From Azorinus chamasolen (lineage: Eukaryota > Mollusca > Bivalvia > Cardiida > Solecurtidae), in contig OY755236.1 of assembly GCA_963576725.1 (NCBI GenBank), positions 65,831,379 through 65,895,378 of the forward strand: a stretch of DNA of 64,000 nt. The letters are read 5' to 3'. A model generated the notes under the pieces. The model was not told where the DNA came from. It searched no databases and worked only from the letters and a program-made list of their open reading frames with translations. Made by a program: the position numbers and the translations under genes. This document shows, piece after piece, positions 31,495 to 42,043 of this stretch. Positions within the stretch are counted from its first letter, which is position 1; each line of letters opens with the position of its first letter.

Positions 31495-31875
31495 GCTAAA
31501 ACTAGGGAATCCTAACTAGGATATCCTACCTATAATATCCTGACTAGGATATATACTAACAATGGTATCCTAACTATGGTATCACAACTAGGGTATCATA
31601 ACAATGTTTTTTTTGTTGTTGTTGTTGGGGGGGGTCTTTTTTTGTCTTTTTTTTTTGTTGTCGTTTTGTTTTGTTTTGTTTTTGTGTTGTTGTTGTTTGT
31701 TTTGTTTTTTTGGGGGGTTTTTTTTTTTTTGGGGGGGGGGGGTGTTAATCCTAACAATGGTATCATAACTACGGAACCCGAACAAGGGTATCCTAACTAG
31801 GGTATCCTAACAATGGTATCCCAATTAGGGTATCGTAACTAGGATCCTAACTAGGGTATCCTAGCGAGGACATCG
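31495..31875. repeat. About 16-bp minisatellite with a T/G-rich insert
   Basis: Units such as GGTATCCTAACTA and GGTATCATAACAAT flank 31605-31742, which is nearly pure T and G with runs of G up to ten. The strand asymmetry of the insert is extreme. Confidence 0.8.
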
Positions 31876-32586
31876 TCGAGTTCCTACCCTTCTTCTTCAC
31901 TTCGTTTTTTATCGCCATTTCAAAGTCACAATAAATAAATAATAAAATAAAACAAAAACATAACTGAAACATATCCACTAATAAGTATAAAACAGTATCA
32001 TGCTATCAAAACATGATATTACCTGAACATTTCATTGCAGTCAGTTTAAAAAGGCCGTGGTGGGCAAATAGCTTGAATCTTGATGAGAAGCCGGGTTACT
32101 CGGCATTCTATCCGGATCCAAGCTGTGTGCAAATGTCAGCCAAGACGGTTGGCGGAAAGTTTTAGGAAGGCCGAGGGCAAAGAGATTGGATCTTGATGAG
32201 AAGTCGGTCACTCGGCGATTCATTCGGATCCGAGCTATTTGCAAAGGTCAGCCATGACGCGATTAGCATGAGAAGGGTTATCAAAAATGAAATAAGTAGT
32301 AATCTTTAACTATAAATGAGACCACAGTGGGTCCATATAAACCAGACTCACCCACCCTCATTTGATGTCACCGCTTTTTGTACTACATGTAATTGTTAAA
32401 ACACGCTACCAGGTCAAGTCTACAATCTTTATAATGCCGTTATTTTTCTTAAACTATTTAAAGTAATCACCATTAACAAATAACTGATAATCAATAAGTA
32501 TTATGGAATTAAAAAAAAAGAAATGACTAGTACATGTACAGTACAACCCCAGTGATGGTTGTAATAGTCTTATTGTAAATGTGTGT
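31876..32586. other. Intergenic with two family E copies
   Basis: 32060-32130 and 32170-32250 carry GATGAGAAGCCGGGTTACTC- and GATGAGAAGTCGGTCACTC-type palindromes with GGATCC arms. Nothing else seen. Confidence 0.5.
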
Positions 32587-32836
32587 TTAACTCTTTCGGC
32601 GCCAATGTCGCCTGTTGGCACCATTGAAAGCAGTGCAGTCCCAGGTCAGATGCCGCCTTTTCAAGGCGGCATCTGACCCGGGACTTCACTGTTTTCTGTA
32701 TTTTTTTAGCCCAATGATACAGGTTTTTAAAAACAAATGCTTCACTAATATACCTTTATTATTTAGTTTAGAATTATATTTAATATGAACTTATTATTGC
32801 AGACGACAATTTTAAATTTGGCTCCAAAAGAGTTAA
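32587..32836 (+). mobile_element. TTAA MITE, family F
   Basis: TTAACTCTTTCGGCGCC ... GGCTCCAAAAGAGTTAA, with perfect inner hairpin AGATGCCGCCTTTTCAAGGCGGCATCT. The best preserved copy of this family. Confidence 0.8.
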
Positions 32837-32865
32837 ACCTTTATCAATTACAGACGCATTATGAC

Positions 32866-34060
32866 GCCTAAAAATGCAAACAGAGTAGACACAGGTCAAA
32901 AGGTTCATATAGAATTTGTCTGATATGGATCGGTTGTGTTTCTTAAGGAAACATATAGATCTGATTCTACAAATTCTGTCGTTATCAACATTCCATTGTA
33001 CACGATGCCATTATAAGATTCAGCTAATTGATATTCATATATTTCTCACATGAATATTCATGAGGGAAATGGCTGAGGTTGGTAGTAGGTTAATGCAAGA
33101 CGAGCATTATTAATCTCGTTCTACATTAAGCAGACATATTGTTTTAACCCTTTACCCCATATAAACGCCTTTTCACGCTTTTACAAACAAAGTAGGCCAA
33201 TATCAGACCTTTTTCTATACAACACTTCTTACTTCCCAGGACCATCAAGTAATGGAACAGTCTCCCGCCTGGTATAGTAACTGCCACCTCAGCCGATGAT
33301 TTCAAGATTGGCTGTCCAATATATCCATCTAAATGCATTTCCTTCTATTTTTATTTTATTCATGCGAACCTCCGGCAGTAAGCTTCAATCAGTTGAAGAT
33401 GGCCAGTAACCAGGAAGAAGAAGAAATCACTTCAGCTATATGTACCATTTGTCTGTAAACGTATTTTCGCCACAGTTACACTCGAAACAGTATCAGTGTC
33501 AAGCAGTTTGTCTCCTGATGAGACATTATGTTACCTGGTGTCTCATTTGAATTCAAATTGTCTGCTTAAGTCATCACAAACTAATCCTTAGTGTGTAAAG
33601 ATCTAACCCTTTACTCCATAGAGACACCTTTTAACCATTTACTCCATAAATACGCCTTTGCAAACAGAGTAGATCCAGATCATACGGCTCATATGTCTAA
33701 TCAGGATCTACTCTGTTTGCTTATGATATAATATAGATATGATTCTGCAGTTTCTGCCATGGCCAAACATTTCTGTGGCCATATGCTATCATAACAAATT
33801 AATCTTATTAGAATTCATGACGTCATTATTTCTTACATGAATATTCATGGATGAAAGGGCTAACGTCTTTGAAAACAGAGAATACTCGGATCAGACGGTT
33901 TGCCAAGGAACCGTCTGAGAAGAGAATGCACTTTTACATATGGAAATATATATTTGATTCTATAGTTTTCTATCCTGCGTTGTCAGTGGCCAAAATATAA
34001 TACTGCTGACTAAGACCAAAAACAAACATTAGACTACTTCATTGTCTGATCTGTGTCAAC
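32866..34060. mobile_element. Cluster of family A MITE copies and fragments
   Basis: 32866-33080 decayed copy. 33144-33215 5' fragment only (TTAACCCTTTACCCCATA). 33631-33863 nearly complete copy (TTAACCATTTACTCCATAAA ... GATGAAAGGGCTAA). 33864-34060 interior fragment. No genes. Confidence 0.6.
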
Positions 34061-34499
34061 ACTATTTTGCAAATATGTCCATGACGCTGGTCAATTATAT
34101 ACGGTCAATTTTGTTATAAGAGGATAAACAACGACGAACAGTGGTGCTGAACGCTGGACATTGTACCCGATACAGACGCCTTTTCACGCATTTGTAATCA
34201 GAGTAGACCAAGAGCACATACAGTGACAATGAATCATGGAAAGACCTCTGTCCCCAGGGAGACCATCCTTCTCAGAGCCAATGAGGTTTGTAATACACTG
34301 GATGCTATAGCAACCGTCGCTAACGTTATATGATTATGCTTCCGAACAATAAACGAACACTCATCTTCAGACTCGATATACGTCAATAAAGATTTAAATA
34401 TTTACCTTCCAATAAAACACACCTCCAAAAATCTTAAAACTATGCAAGTAAATGCACCTTCTTCATATTGGAGAAAATGGTTGGTTTTTGGTTTTCATC

Positions 34500-34755
34500 T
34501 GGGTTTACTTCGCTTTAACAGTATTTCAGACGTATCACGACATCCAGCTTGTTACCTGTAGGTGGAGGAAGACCCCAGAGGCTCTTCTGTGCACGGAACA
34601 AATTGCATTGTTTCGCACACAGACGAGTATCCGGTAAGAACCATCGATCTACCACAAGCTAGCTGGAAAATTCCAAATGCCCAGACCGGGATACGAACCA
34701 CATCGGTGAGGCGCTTAGCGATTGTCAGTCGATGACCATAACCACTTGGCTACGG
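34500..34755 (-). mobile_element. tRNA-derived SINE, Ser/Leu-type head
   Basis: On the minus strand the head is CCGTAGCCAAGTGGTTATGG (A box) and GGTTCGTATCC (B box), with a long variable region between. The tail includes GAGCCTCTGGGGTCTTCCTC and TAACAAGCTGGATGTCG. The 61-codon ORF on the other strand is an artefact. Confidence 0.65.
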
Positions 34756-34874
34756 AAAAAAATGGACTGTTCTATATCTCAGTATGCCACTGATAGTCTT
34801 TATCAGTTGATCTCCCCGTAAATACTACTATGATTGTCAAAGACATTTTAACAGCAAGTCGGGCTGAAATAACC

Positions 34875-35083
34875 TTAATGATTTACTCCATATAAGTGAT
34901 TTTAAACGCCATTGCAAATACTATAGAAACCGTCTGATCAGAGTCCGTTCTGTTTGTTTATGTTTCTGAATGGCCAAAACAGGGTTTGCTCATAAACAAT
35001 TACATGTATAAGAAATCAGCTGATAAATATTAAGATGTCATTGTCTCGTACTTGAATAAGATTCAACTCAGGTAAAGGGTTAA
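34875..35083 (+). mobile_element. TTAA MITE family A, internally reduced
   Basis: TTAATGATTTACTCCATATA ... CAGGTAAAGGGTTAA. The central palindrome is partly deleted. Confidence 0.6.
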
Positions 35084-35299
35084 AAGAAAATGACACCCTG
35101 GTCATTGTTGAATACAAGAAAGACAGCGCCCCCTCAATCTCACACCAATTACTCCTGCGACAAAGTTCGATGTCCGTTGAGACGCCTTAGTTCGATGTCC
35201 GCTCGAAACCAATGCATTTCATAATGTTTTATCCAGTCTAAAGCGTTTCACTCCTATCCTGCTACAATCATTGATGCCTGTTCACGGTGTCATGTTTGC

Positions 35300-35528
35300 T
35301 TAACCCTTTCCTTCATATAAACGTGTTTTCACGCATTTGCAAACAAAGCAGACCCAGTTCAGACGGCCCCTTTTCCTAATGGAATTTGAAAGATCTGTTT
35401 CTTTACTTTCAGAAATGGTAACAATGTTCCACCTTCTTGAATTTCTATAATTCGTTATATCTATGTTGTCCATGAATATCAAGTGGGTATTGAAATTTGG
35501 AATAAACATAGAACAGGGAAAGGATTAA
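35300..35528 (+). mobile_element. TTAA MITE, family B
   Basis: TTAACCCTTTCCTTCATATA ... AACAGGGAAAGGATTAA. The right half of the central palindrome is missing. Confidence 0.75.
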
Positions 35529-35652
35529 TCCTCACTTCAATTTCTTTCTAGCTTTTGAGAAACCAAATGTCAAACAGCGTAGATCCGGGGTGTGACGTCA
35601 AGTAACTCGGTGTCTCATTTGGACCAAGGCTGTTTGCAAATACTGACCAGTA

Positions 35653-35795
35653 TCCATGCTTATAAAACTTTTTAGTTGAGTCTGAGTTCGTTCTCAAGTT
35701 TTTGATTGGTCAGATTTGAGCCTGTGGCTCAAATCTGACCAATCAAAAGCTTGAGAACAAACTCAGACTCAACTAAAAAGATTTATAAGCATGGA
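35653..35795. repeat. Near-perfect 143-nt hairpin
   Basis: Arms of about 70 bp (TCCATGCTTATAAAACTTTT to TCAGATTTGAGCC, and back) around a 3-base loop TGT. Only a few mismatches. A family E fragment adjoins it at 35540-35640. Confidence 0.85.
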
Positions 35796-37058
35796 CCCAG
35801 GTCGCAATTAGTGAATAGCGGTTAACGTAGGGCAAACTAATTATGGTCAACGCTGACATGACCACAGAAGGAGTTCAGGTTTCCGTAGTTTTGCATGGAT
35901 AATCATTGAATCGTGTCAGTTTACCGAATTATTATTTATTGGTTTCAAAGGCAAAGGGTTGAATGGGCTGCACTGTAACAACCCGTTTTGAAATAACGTT
36001 GCACTTTGAAATAATTATTTCAAAACGGGTTGAAGTTTATTTCAATGTGCGATTTTCGATGCCAACCAGTATCGAAATGAAGTTGCAAATTGATATAAAA
36101 ATGACTAAATTACTCTTCACTGCACGGAAATGGTAAAACAGAATACATGTTCATTCAAACGCATATGTGTTTCCAGTGTCTGTAGACTCATGGCGTCAAG
36201 TCAGCGTCATATGACGTCATTGACTTAAAATGCATATTTTACTACAAATAAACGTTCAATATCAATTTGTAACTTGGGCGTCACATGATTTCAATACCTT
36301 TATCCTCATGTTTCACAACAAAATGCATGGAAATGTAAATGTAATTCAAAGCAAATAAAAGTCTTCAAAATCGTATGCATTCTGCAAAAATAAGTTCCGC
36401 GTCATTTATTTTGCTCTGAATTCCATTTCCATGCGTTTTGTAGTGAACCATGAGGATAAAGATATATAATGCCCAAGTGACGTCATGACTAATGTTGAAC
36501 ATTCACGGGTTAAACATTGATATTGAACGCTTTTTGTAGAAATACAATGGCTACGCAGAGTGAAGACGGTGGTTAAATCGCTCTGTGTTTTTCGAGAGGT
36601 TTAGGCAGTTTGCGGAATGTTTTAGGAAACAGAATTTGTATGAAAGTTTGATAAATGTTTTCGGAATTGGACTGAGACGTTTTTGATGGTTTCTATTCAA
36701 AGAATTTTGTGAAATTGGAGTGTTTGGCAACATACACGTCTATTTAGCAGTCCATACATATTTGAGCCTGATCTCTCTCGAGCTCCCAGGAAAACTATGG
36801 TGTTTATAATACTGCCATTTTTGTATATAGCTCAATCTATACTTACTTTTGTTATGTTTTGTTACTTCACATGTTTCTACAATCTCTACTCTTCTGTTTC
36901 TTGTGTATGTTCACAGACGGACAAAATTTACTTTTTGAATGTTTCTTTTGCGATTGGTCTGAACACGGCGGAGGGAAAATGCTATGTTTTTTGTAGTGAA
37001 GCAGATTTCGTGGAAGTTTTTCCATATGAATTTAGTGTCTTGATATTCTCATTGCGCC

Positions 37059-38888
37059 ATGGGTAATGATTTAAATGCCTGGAGATCTTCCATAGGTCTG
37101 TTTTACTGCAGATGTCAAGCAATAAGCAGCAGATATTACACCAAGATCTCAATAATGGAATATGTATACAGCATGCTTATTTTGCTAAAACAAATATTTA
37201 TTCACTATAAAAGAACAATGAAAGTTTTAAATACTTTTCTGAACGAAATTATGTACTCGTCATATTTTACTCTTGTTATCATTTTACTGTTGTTACAATC
37301 AGGTGACGTAGAGGAAAATCCAGGACCAGCTTCTAAAGACTTTAGCTCAATAACAGTATTGCATTTAAATATTAGAAGTATAAGAACTAAGCTTGAGTTT
37401 ATTAGGGATTCATTACTAGATTTTGATATCCTTTGTTTTACTGAAACTCATTTAGACTGTAATATTTTAGATAGTGATTTAATGCTGTCGGATTTCTATG
37501 GTGTGCCATACAGAAAAGATCGAACAAACCACGGTGGAGGGCTTCTCATTTATTTGTCTAAAAACATTATACATTTTCGCAAGCCTGATTTGGAAAGGTT
37601 TTGTAGCGAATCATTGTGGATATCGATTAAGAATAAAGGTGAAGAATATTTATTGGGACTATTTTATAGTCCTACAACTGCTGATATGTATTTTTTTAAT
37701 AGACTCAACTTAAATATTGAAAAAGCATACGAGCAATGGAGCAAAATTATTATAGTAGGAGATCTTAATGAAGATTTATTTAATCCTCGATTTGGAAATG
37801 ACCTTAACACTATTACTTTTTGGACCAAAACCTGGCTAGTCAAGTTTAATCCTGCTAAAACAGAAGCCATGTTTTTTACACTAAGAAAACGCGAAACCTT
37901 GCCAAAACTGTGCTTTGAGGGTACTACTTTAGACTTCGTGGATAATCACAAACACCTTGGTATAACACTTGGCGCGAATGGACGATGGGACGAAGACATA
38001 AAAAATATTCTAAATTCTGCATCTAAAGGAATAGGTTTGATGAGAAAACTGAAATTTACGCTTAATAGACAAGCTTTAAACCAAATATCTATTTCCTATG
38101 TAAGACCAATCCTCGAGTATTCTTCAGAAGTTTGGGACGGCTGTTCATTGCATCTTTCAGATTCTTTAGAAAAATTACAAAATGAAGCAGCTCGCATTGT
38201 TACTGGCTTAACGAGATCAGTTGCAATTGAAAAATTATATACTGAATGTGGCTGGCAATCACTACAAATACGACGTGAGTCAAGAAAATTATGTTTTATG
38301 TACAAAGGGGCACACAATATGTTACCTGACTCTTTACAAGAACTCTTACCCCAGAATCAGTCTGAGAGACACCAATCTTTAAGAAATACAGATAATTTGT
38401 CTGTACCCTTTGCTAGGACAGAAATATTTAAACAATCATGCATTCCATCGTCTATTACCAAATGGAATATATTAGAAACGGAGTACAGGCATTCGCCGTC
38501 ACTCGCCAACTTTAAATCTAATATATTAAAACAAACCCGATCCGGAATACCTGCTTACTTCTATTATGGTAATCGTTATATATCAATTCTACATGCACGC
38601 TTGAGAAACCAATGTAGCAATCTACAAAACGATCTTTTTGAAAATCATATTGCAGATAATCCAAACTGCAGCTGTTGTAATCAAATAGAAGACGCAGAAC
38701 ATTTCTTCTTCAAATGTCAACAGTTTTATCGTGAAAGAATTGTACTTTTCAACTCAACAAGGCCGTTTCATCCACTGAATACAACTACGTTGCTTTCCGG
38801 CCGAGATACGTTAACGTATAAAGAAAATATATTGATAGTACAAGCAGTTCATAAATTCATAAAAGACTCTGGGAGATTTTCGGTTTAA
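37059..38888 (+). CDS. LINE ORF: 2A motif, AP endonuclease, C-terminal RT part; catalytic RT deleted
   Basis: 609 codons, open throughout; the ATG is in a good context (GCGCCATGG). Residues 1-89 include a hydrophobic stretch (YFTLVIILLLLQ) and end in the 2A motif SGDVEENPGP, with skipping expected between Gly89 and Pro90. Residues about 98-245 are an AP-type endonuclease (LHLNIRSI, FTETHLD, GGGLLIYLS, GLFYSPT, IIIVGDLNED). The sequence then jumps at about residue 247 to the region after the RT palm (TWLVKFNPAKTEAMFF, HKHLGITLG, YVRPILEYSSEVWDG, LQNEAARIVTG) and ends with a cysteine cluster (CSCCNQIEDAEHFFFKC). The endonuclease SDH motif and the RT Y/F-x-DD motif are absent, so it cannot reverse-transcribe alone. 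The TAA stop lies within the TTAA target of the following MITE. CR1/jockey-like clade inferred. Confidence 0.85.
   Translation: MGNDLNAWRSSIGLFYCRCQAISSRYYTKISIMEYVYSMLILLKQIFIHYKRTMKVLNTFLNEIMYSSYFTLVIILLLLQSGDVEENPGPASKDFSSITVLHLNIRSIRTKLEFIRDSLLDFDILCFTETHLDCNILDSDLMLSDFYGVPYRKDRTNHGGGLLIYLSKNIIHFRKPDLERFCSESLWISIKNKGEEYLLGLFYSPTTADMYFFNRLNLNIEKAYEQWSKIIIVGDLNEDLFNPRFGNDLNTITFWTKTWLVKFNPAKTEAMFFTLRKRETLPKLCFEGTTLDFVDNHKHLGITLGANGRWDEDIKNILNSASKGIGLMRKLKFTLNRQALNQISISYVRPILEYSSEVWDGCSLHLSDSLEKLQNEAARIVTGLTRSVAIEKLYTECGWQSLQIRRESRKLCFMYKGAHNMLPDSLQELLPQNQSERHQSLRNTDNLSVPFARTEIFKQSCIPSSITKWNILETEYRHSPSLANFKSNILKQTRSGIPAYFYYGNRYISILHARLRNQCSNLQNDLFENHIADNPNCSCCNQIEDAEHFFFKCQQFYRERIVLFNSTRPFHPLNTTTLLSGRDTLTYKENILIVQAVHKFIKDSGRFSV
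37299..37328 (+). other. 2A ribosome-skipping motif in the LINE ORF
   Basis: Encodes SGDVEENPGP in the ORF frame, matching D-x-E-x-N-P-G-P exactly. It is preceded by a hydrophobic run of about 14 residues. 2A-like sequences before the endonuclease domain are known from non-LTR elements of trypanosomes, sea urchins and molluscs. Activity is inferred from the conserved residues. Confidence 0.85.
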
Positions 38889-39125
38889 CCCTTTCCTTGT
38901 TTGAATATTCATGTTAGAAACAATGACATCATGAATACTTATCAGCTGAATCATTATAAAGATTTCGTGAATATTTTCAAAAACTGTTGTATTAGATATA
39001 TATCATGCGAAAACCAAACAGGAAATACGCGGATCTGACAATTCCTATAGTAATTGTCTGATCTAGGTCTACACTGTTTTCAAATGCTTGATAACACGCT
39101 TTATAAATATAAGGGAAAAGGTTAA
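38885..39125 (+). mobile_element. TTAA MITE family A inserted at the LINE stop codon
   Basis: TTAACCCTTTCCTTGTTTG ... AGGGAAAAGGTTAA. The TTAA at the left contains the ORF's TAA. Removing the MITE leaves GGTTTAATTTG, so the stop codon existed before insertion and the protein is unchanged. Confidence 0.8.
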
Positions 39126-39897
39126 TTTGTATTGTGATTACTAGTTAAGATATGCCTTAGCTTTTAGTTGATCTACTTGTGCCACCCTGTTAGTGAACTG
39201 TATAATAATGATGTGCCATGGCTTTGTTACATGTTTGTACTATGTGTATAACTGAAACCGCTGTGCTCGATGTAACTTGACAATGCGAAATAACATAAAC
39301 AAATGAAACATATATTGCTGCAAAACCATTTGTAATTTTCCCGGTATGCCGTTCAGTTCAATTCTTAGCCTGTACGTCCGTGAACTTAACTGTCGACTCT
39401 TTTCAATTTATTTGTCGCCTATTTCTTCTCCTCTTTACATATCTATCTATCTATCTACTTTCTACTGTTATTACACCGGAACTGTTTAAGCCATTGTAAA
39501 TATATGGACATGTAAACTGTAGGGGAAGGGCCGTTTACTAATGTTGAGAGAACTTGTGGCCCGACCCCGTTTCTATGTATAATTAGAAATAAAATATGTT
39601 TAAACTAACGCTTTTTGTAGTAAAATATGCATTTTAAGTCAATGACGTCATGTGACGACCGACTTGACGCCATTAGCCCACAGACACTGGAAACACACCA
39701 TGAATGCATATGCGTTTGGGTGTATTCTTTTCTTACCATTTCCTTTCAGTGAAAAATTACTTTTGTCATTTTTACTTCAATACTTTATTTCAAAGCGGGT
39801 TGACATCGAAAATCGCACATTGACACGAACAGCAACCCGTTTTGAAATAATTATATCAAAGCGCAACGTTATTTCAAAACGGGTTACTACACTGTAA

Positions 39898-40171
39898 CAC
39901 TGCACTGTGTGCTGAGAAAAGAGTTGGCTGGGCTACATTATATGCTGATAAAAGTTTGGGTTGGGCTTTGCTGTATGTGAGAAAGGGGTGGCATGTTTGT
40001 TGTTACACTATCTCAAAACATTATCATAACGTTTAAACAAACGGTTTCTGTTGGTCCATTTTTAAAGCTAATTATCATTTTGATTACTAGTATACAGTAA
40101 CTAGCAACAAAAAATTCAAATACACTTCATCTGTCTGCAGTAGCCTTTCAAAAGAAGTCTTATTATTGATT
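39898..40171. other. No clear feature
   Basis: Imperfect short repeats of a GGGTTGGGCTTTGCT / TGGCTGGGCTACATT kind between 39900 and 40000; otherwise featureless. Confidence 0.35.
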
Positions 40172-40422
40172 TTAACCCTTTACTCCATAAATACGACTTT
40201 CAACGCCTTTGCAAATAGAGTAGAGCCAATATAAGACGGATCCTATAGGAGCCGTCTGATAAGTGTCTGCTCTGTTTGCTTATGCAATGATATAGATCTG
40301 ATTTTCCAGTTTCTGCCATGGTCAAAAATTCCTGTGTCAATGTGCCACCATAACAAATTAAACTATTCAATATGCATGACGTCATTATTTCTTACATGAA
40401 TATTCATGGAGGAAAGGGTTAA
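40172..40422 (+). mobile_element. TTAA MITE, family A (reference copy)
   Basis: TTAACCCTTTACTCCATAAA ... TTCATGGAGGAAAGGGTTAA, with inner arms around ATCCTATAGGAGCCGTCTG and the blocks CAGTTTCTGCCATGG and CATGACGTCATTATTTC. The best preserved copy of family A here. Confidence 0.85.
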
Positions 40423-40799
40423 GCATACAGTACCGCTGGGAAATAGCATGTAACAAGTGTTTGGGGGCATGTTGCGCTTTTTTCTGTATATAACAGCTAC
40501 CTGTCTTTAATGTTTATTCATGTAATGAGGCTTAGAGAGATTCTATTGTACAAAACATGGTGCTTGGATTTAAACGACATATACATCAGATAAATATGTA
40601 TATTGGTTATTCACGCACCAGTTAGCCACTAGTGTCCAATATTGTACTAATCCGTATTTTAACTATTTCAATTCGAACCATGGATACTCATTATTGTTTA
40701 ACTCATTTGGTATGAAAGGACAGAATTGCAAAAATGTAATTTAAATTCATTGCAAAAAGTAAAGCCTTTGACCGAAAATGCAGTGTTACTTATCCATCC

Positions 40800-41140
40800 A
40801 TTTAAAAAGAGTCATCGTGAAATAAACAAGACTGGTTATAGGCTGCTTGGTTGGTTGTGATGATTAACGCCCGTTTCTGCCAACTATGGGCAACACCCTG
40901 ATCATAGGTGTAATTGAACTAACTCCTCTCGTTTAAAGGGTCATCGTGAAATTTACAATACCCGAATTATAGGTGCGATGTAACTGGTTCCTCGCGTTTA
41001 AAGGGTCATCGTGAAATAAACAAGACTCTGGTTATAGGTGCGATGTAACTGGTTCCCCGTGTTTAAAGGGTCTGTATCTGTATCTATGCGCCGTAGAATC
41101 CTATATAGGCTTTTACACGACGGGGCCGTTGTGAAATAAA
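40800..41140. repeat. About 65-bp minisatellite, 4-5 units
   Basis: Units contain TTTAAAGGGTCATCGTGAAA and TAGGTGCGATGTAACTGGTT. Confidence 0.7.
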
Positions 41141-41149
41141 CATGCATGC

Positions 41150-41620
41150 TATCGTAACCCTTATCCCGCTATTCACGACCTGGTTCGCAAACAGTTTGGG
41201 TCCTGATGAAATGAGTAACTTGGCGTCTCATCAGGATCCTAATCAAATAGTTTGACACCGCTCAATAGTTTCTCAAGCGCTTGTTCCAATCGGATCATCA
41301 AAAAGCACAGAGTTAGATCAAATAGTACAAGCCTTGACCCAACAGTACAGAGTCAGACGAAACAAATTGCTTCGCCCTGCATTAAACTCTACCCTCTATA
41401 AAAATGCCTGATCAAATTTGGATCTAGTACATGTTTCGACTCCTTAAGATTCGATTAAGCTTTTGAGAATCTATTGAACGAGTGGTAAAAAGCTTGGATT
41501 CTAATGAGATGCCGAGTAACTCGGCGTCCCAACAGGTTCCAAACTGTTTGACACTCGGTTCGTCATTTATTGTTCCAATTAATCGATATGACAGTGACCA
41601 GAATCCCACCATCTATTTTT
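41150..41620. mobile_element. Two family E copies
   Basis: 41185-41290 and 41480-41590, each with AACTCGGCGTC- or AACTTGGCGTC-type centres and flanks TTTGACACTCGGTT / CAAGCGCTTGTTCC. They are tail-to-tail relatives separated by about 200 bp of unremarkable sequence. Confidence 0.6.
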
Positions 41621-42043
41621 ATGGGTATCTATGGTGGCATATTTCTGACACCACTTACCACTTACCTTTCGCAAAAGGTTTCGAGTTAATATCTTACATA
41701 ATTAATCTATCGGAATTTTCATGAAAACCTAATAAATATCTTATCGCGTCAAAATGACCTATTAGTGCTATATACTGCCAATCGATGATATAGATAACGC
41801 GAATTCTTTCTTTTAAAACTTTCTTCTTAACTTATCTAAAACTAGATATTCTAATTAGGTGATATGTTCGGTGATATTCTGTCCTTTCACATTAATGGGC
41901 CACTGCCGCAGTCATCCAAAAATATTTTTTTAGATAAGTTGTAACATGAAACTTTTTTAGTTATTTATCTGTTTTCGTGATAAATAACTAGTTAAGTAAC
42001 TAGATAAATTCAGTAAGTGATGGATGTTTAAAGAAGTAGTATA

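Larger units (their letters stand above)
36540..39606 (+). mobile_element. LINE insertion with 14-bp target duplication, RT core deleted
   Basis: AACGCTTTTTGTAG occurs at 36526-36539 and again at 39607-39620, directly bordering the element. The 3' end is A-rich (AATTAGAAATAAAATATG). It contains about 520 bp of 5' region, the 609-codon ORF, a TTAA MITE and about 480 bp of 3' UTR. Perfect target copies indicate a young insertion. Confidence 0.85.
35971..39894. mobile_element. Palindromic foldback element split by a LINE
   Basis: Left part 35971-36539 and right part 39621-39894 rejoin when the LINE and one target copy are removed. The outer arms pair over about 290 bp (CCCGTTTTGAAATAACGTT at each tip; GTCATTGACTTAAAATGCAT with its complement). 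An inner palindrome at about 36275-36490 (TATCCTCATG / CATGAGGATA) fills the centre. The whole original element of about 850 bp is one long hairpin. Target duplication unclear. Confidence 0.75.

Noticed and set aside
36797..37066. 89-codon ORF upstream of the LINE ORF
   Set aside because: Hydrophobic and Cys/Phe-rich but without ORF1 motifs; possibly a 5' UTR artefact. Kept only as part of the LINE.
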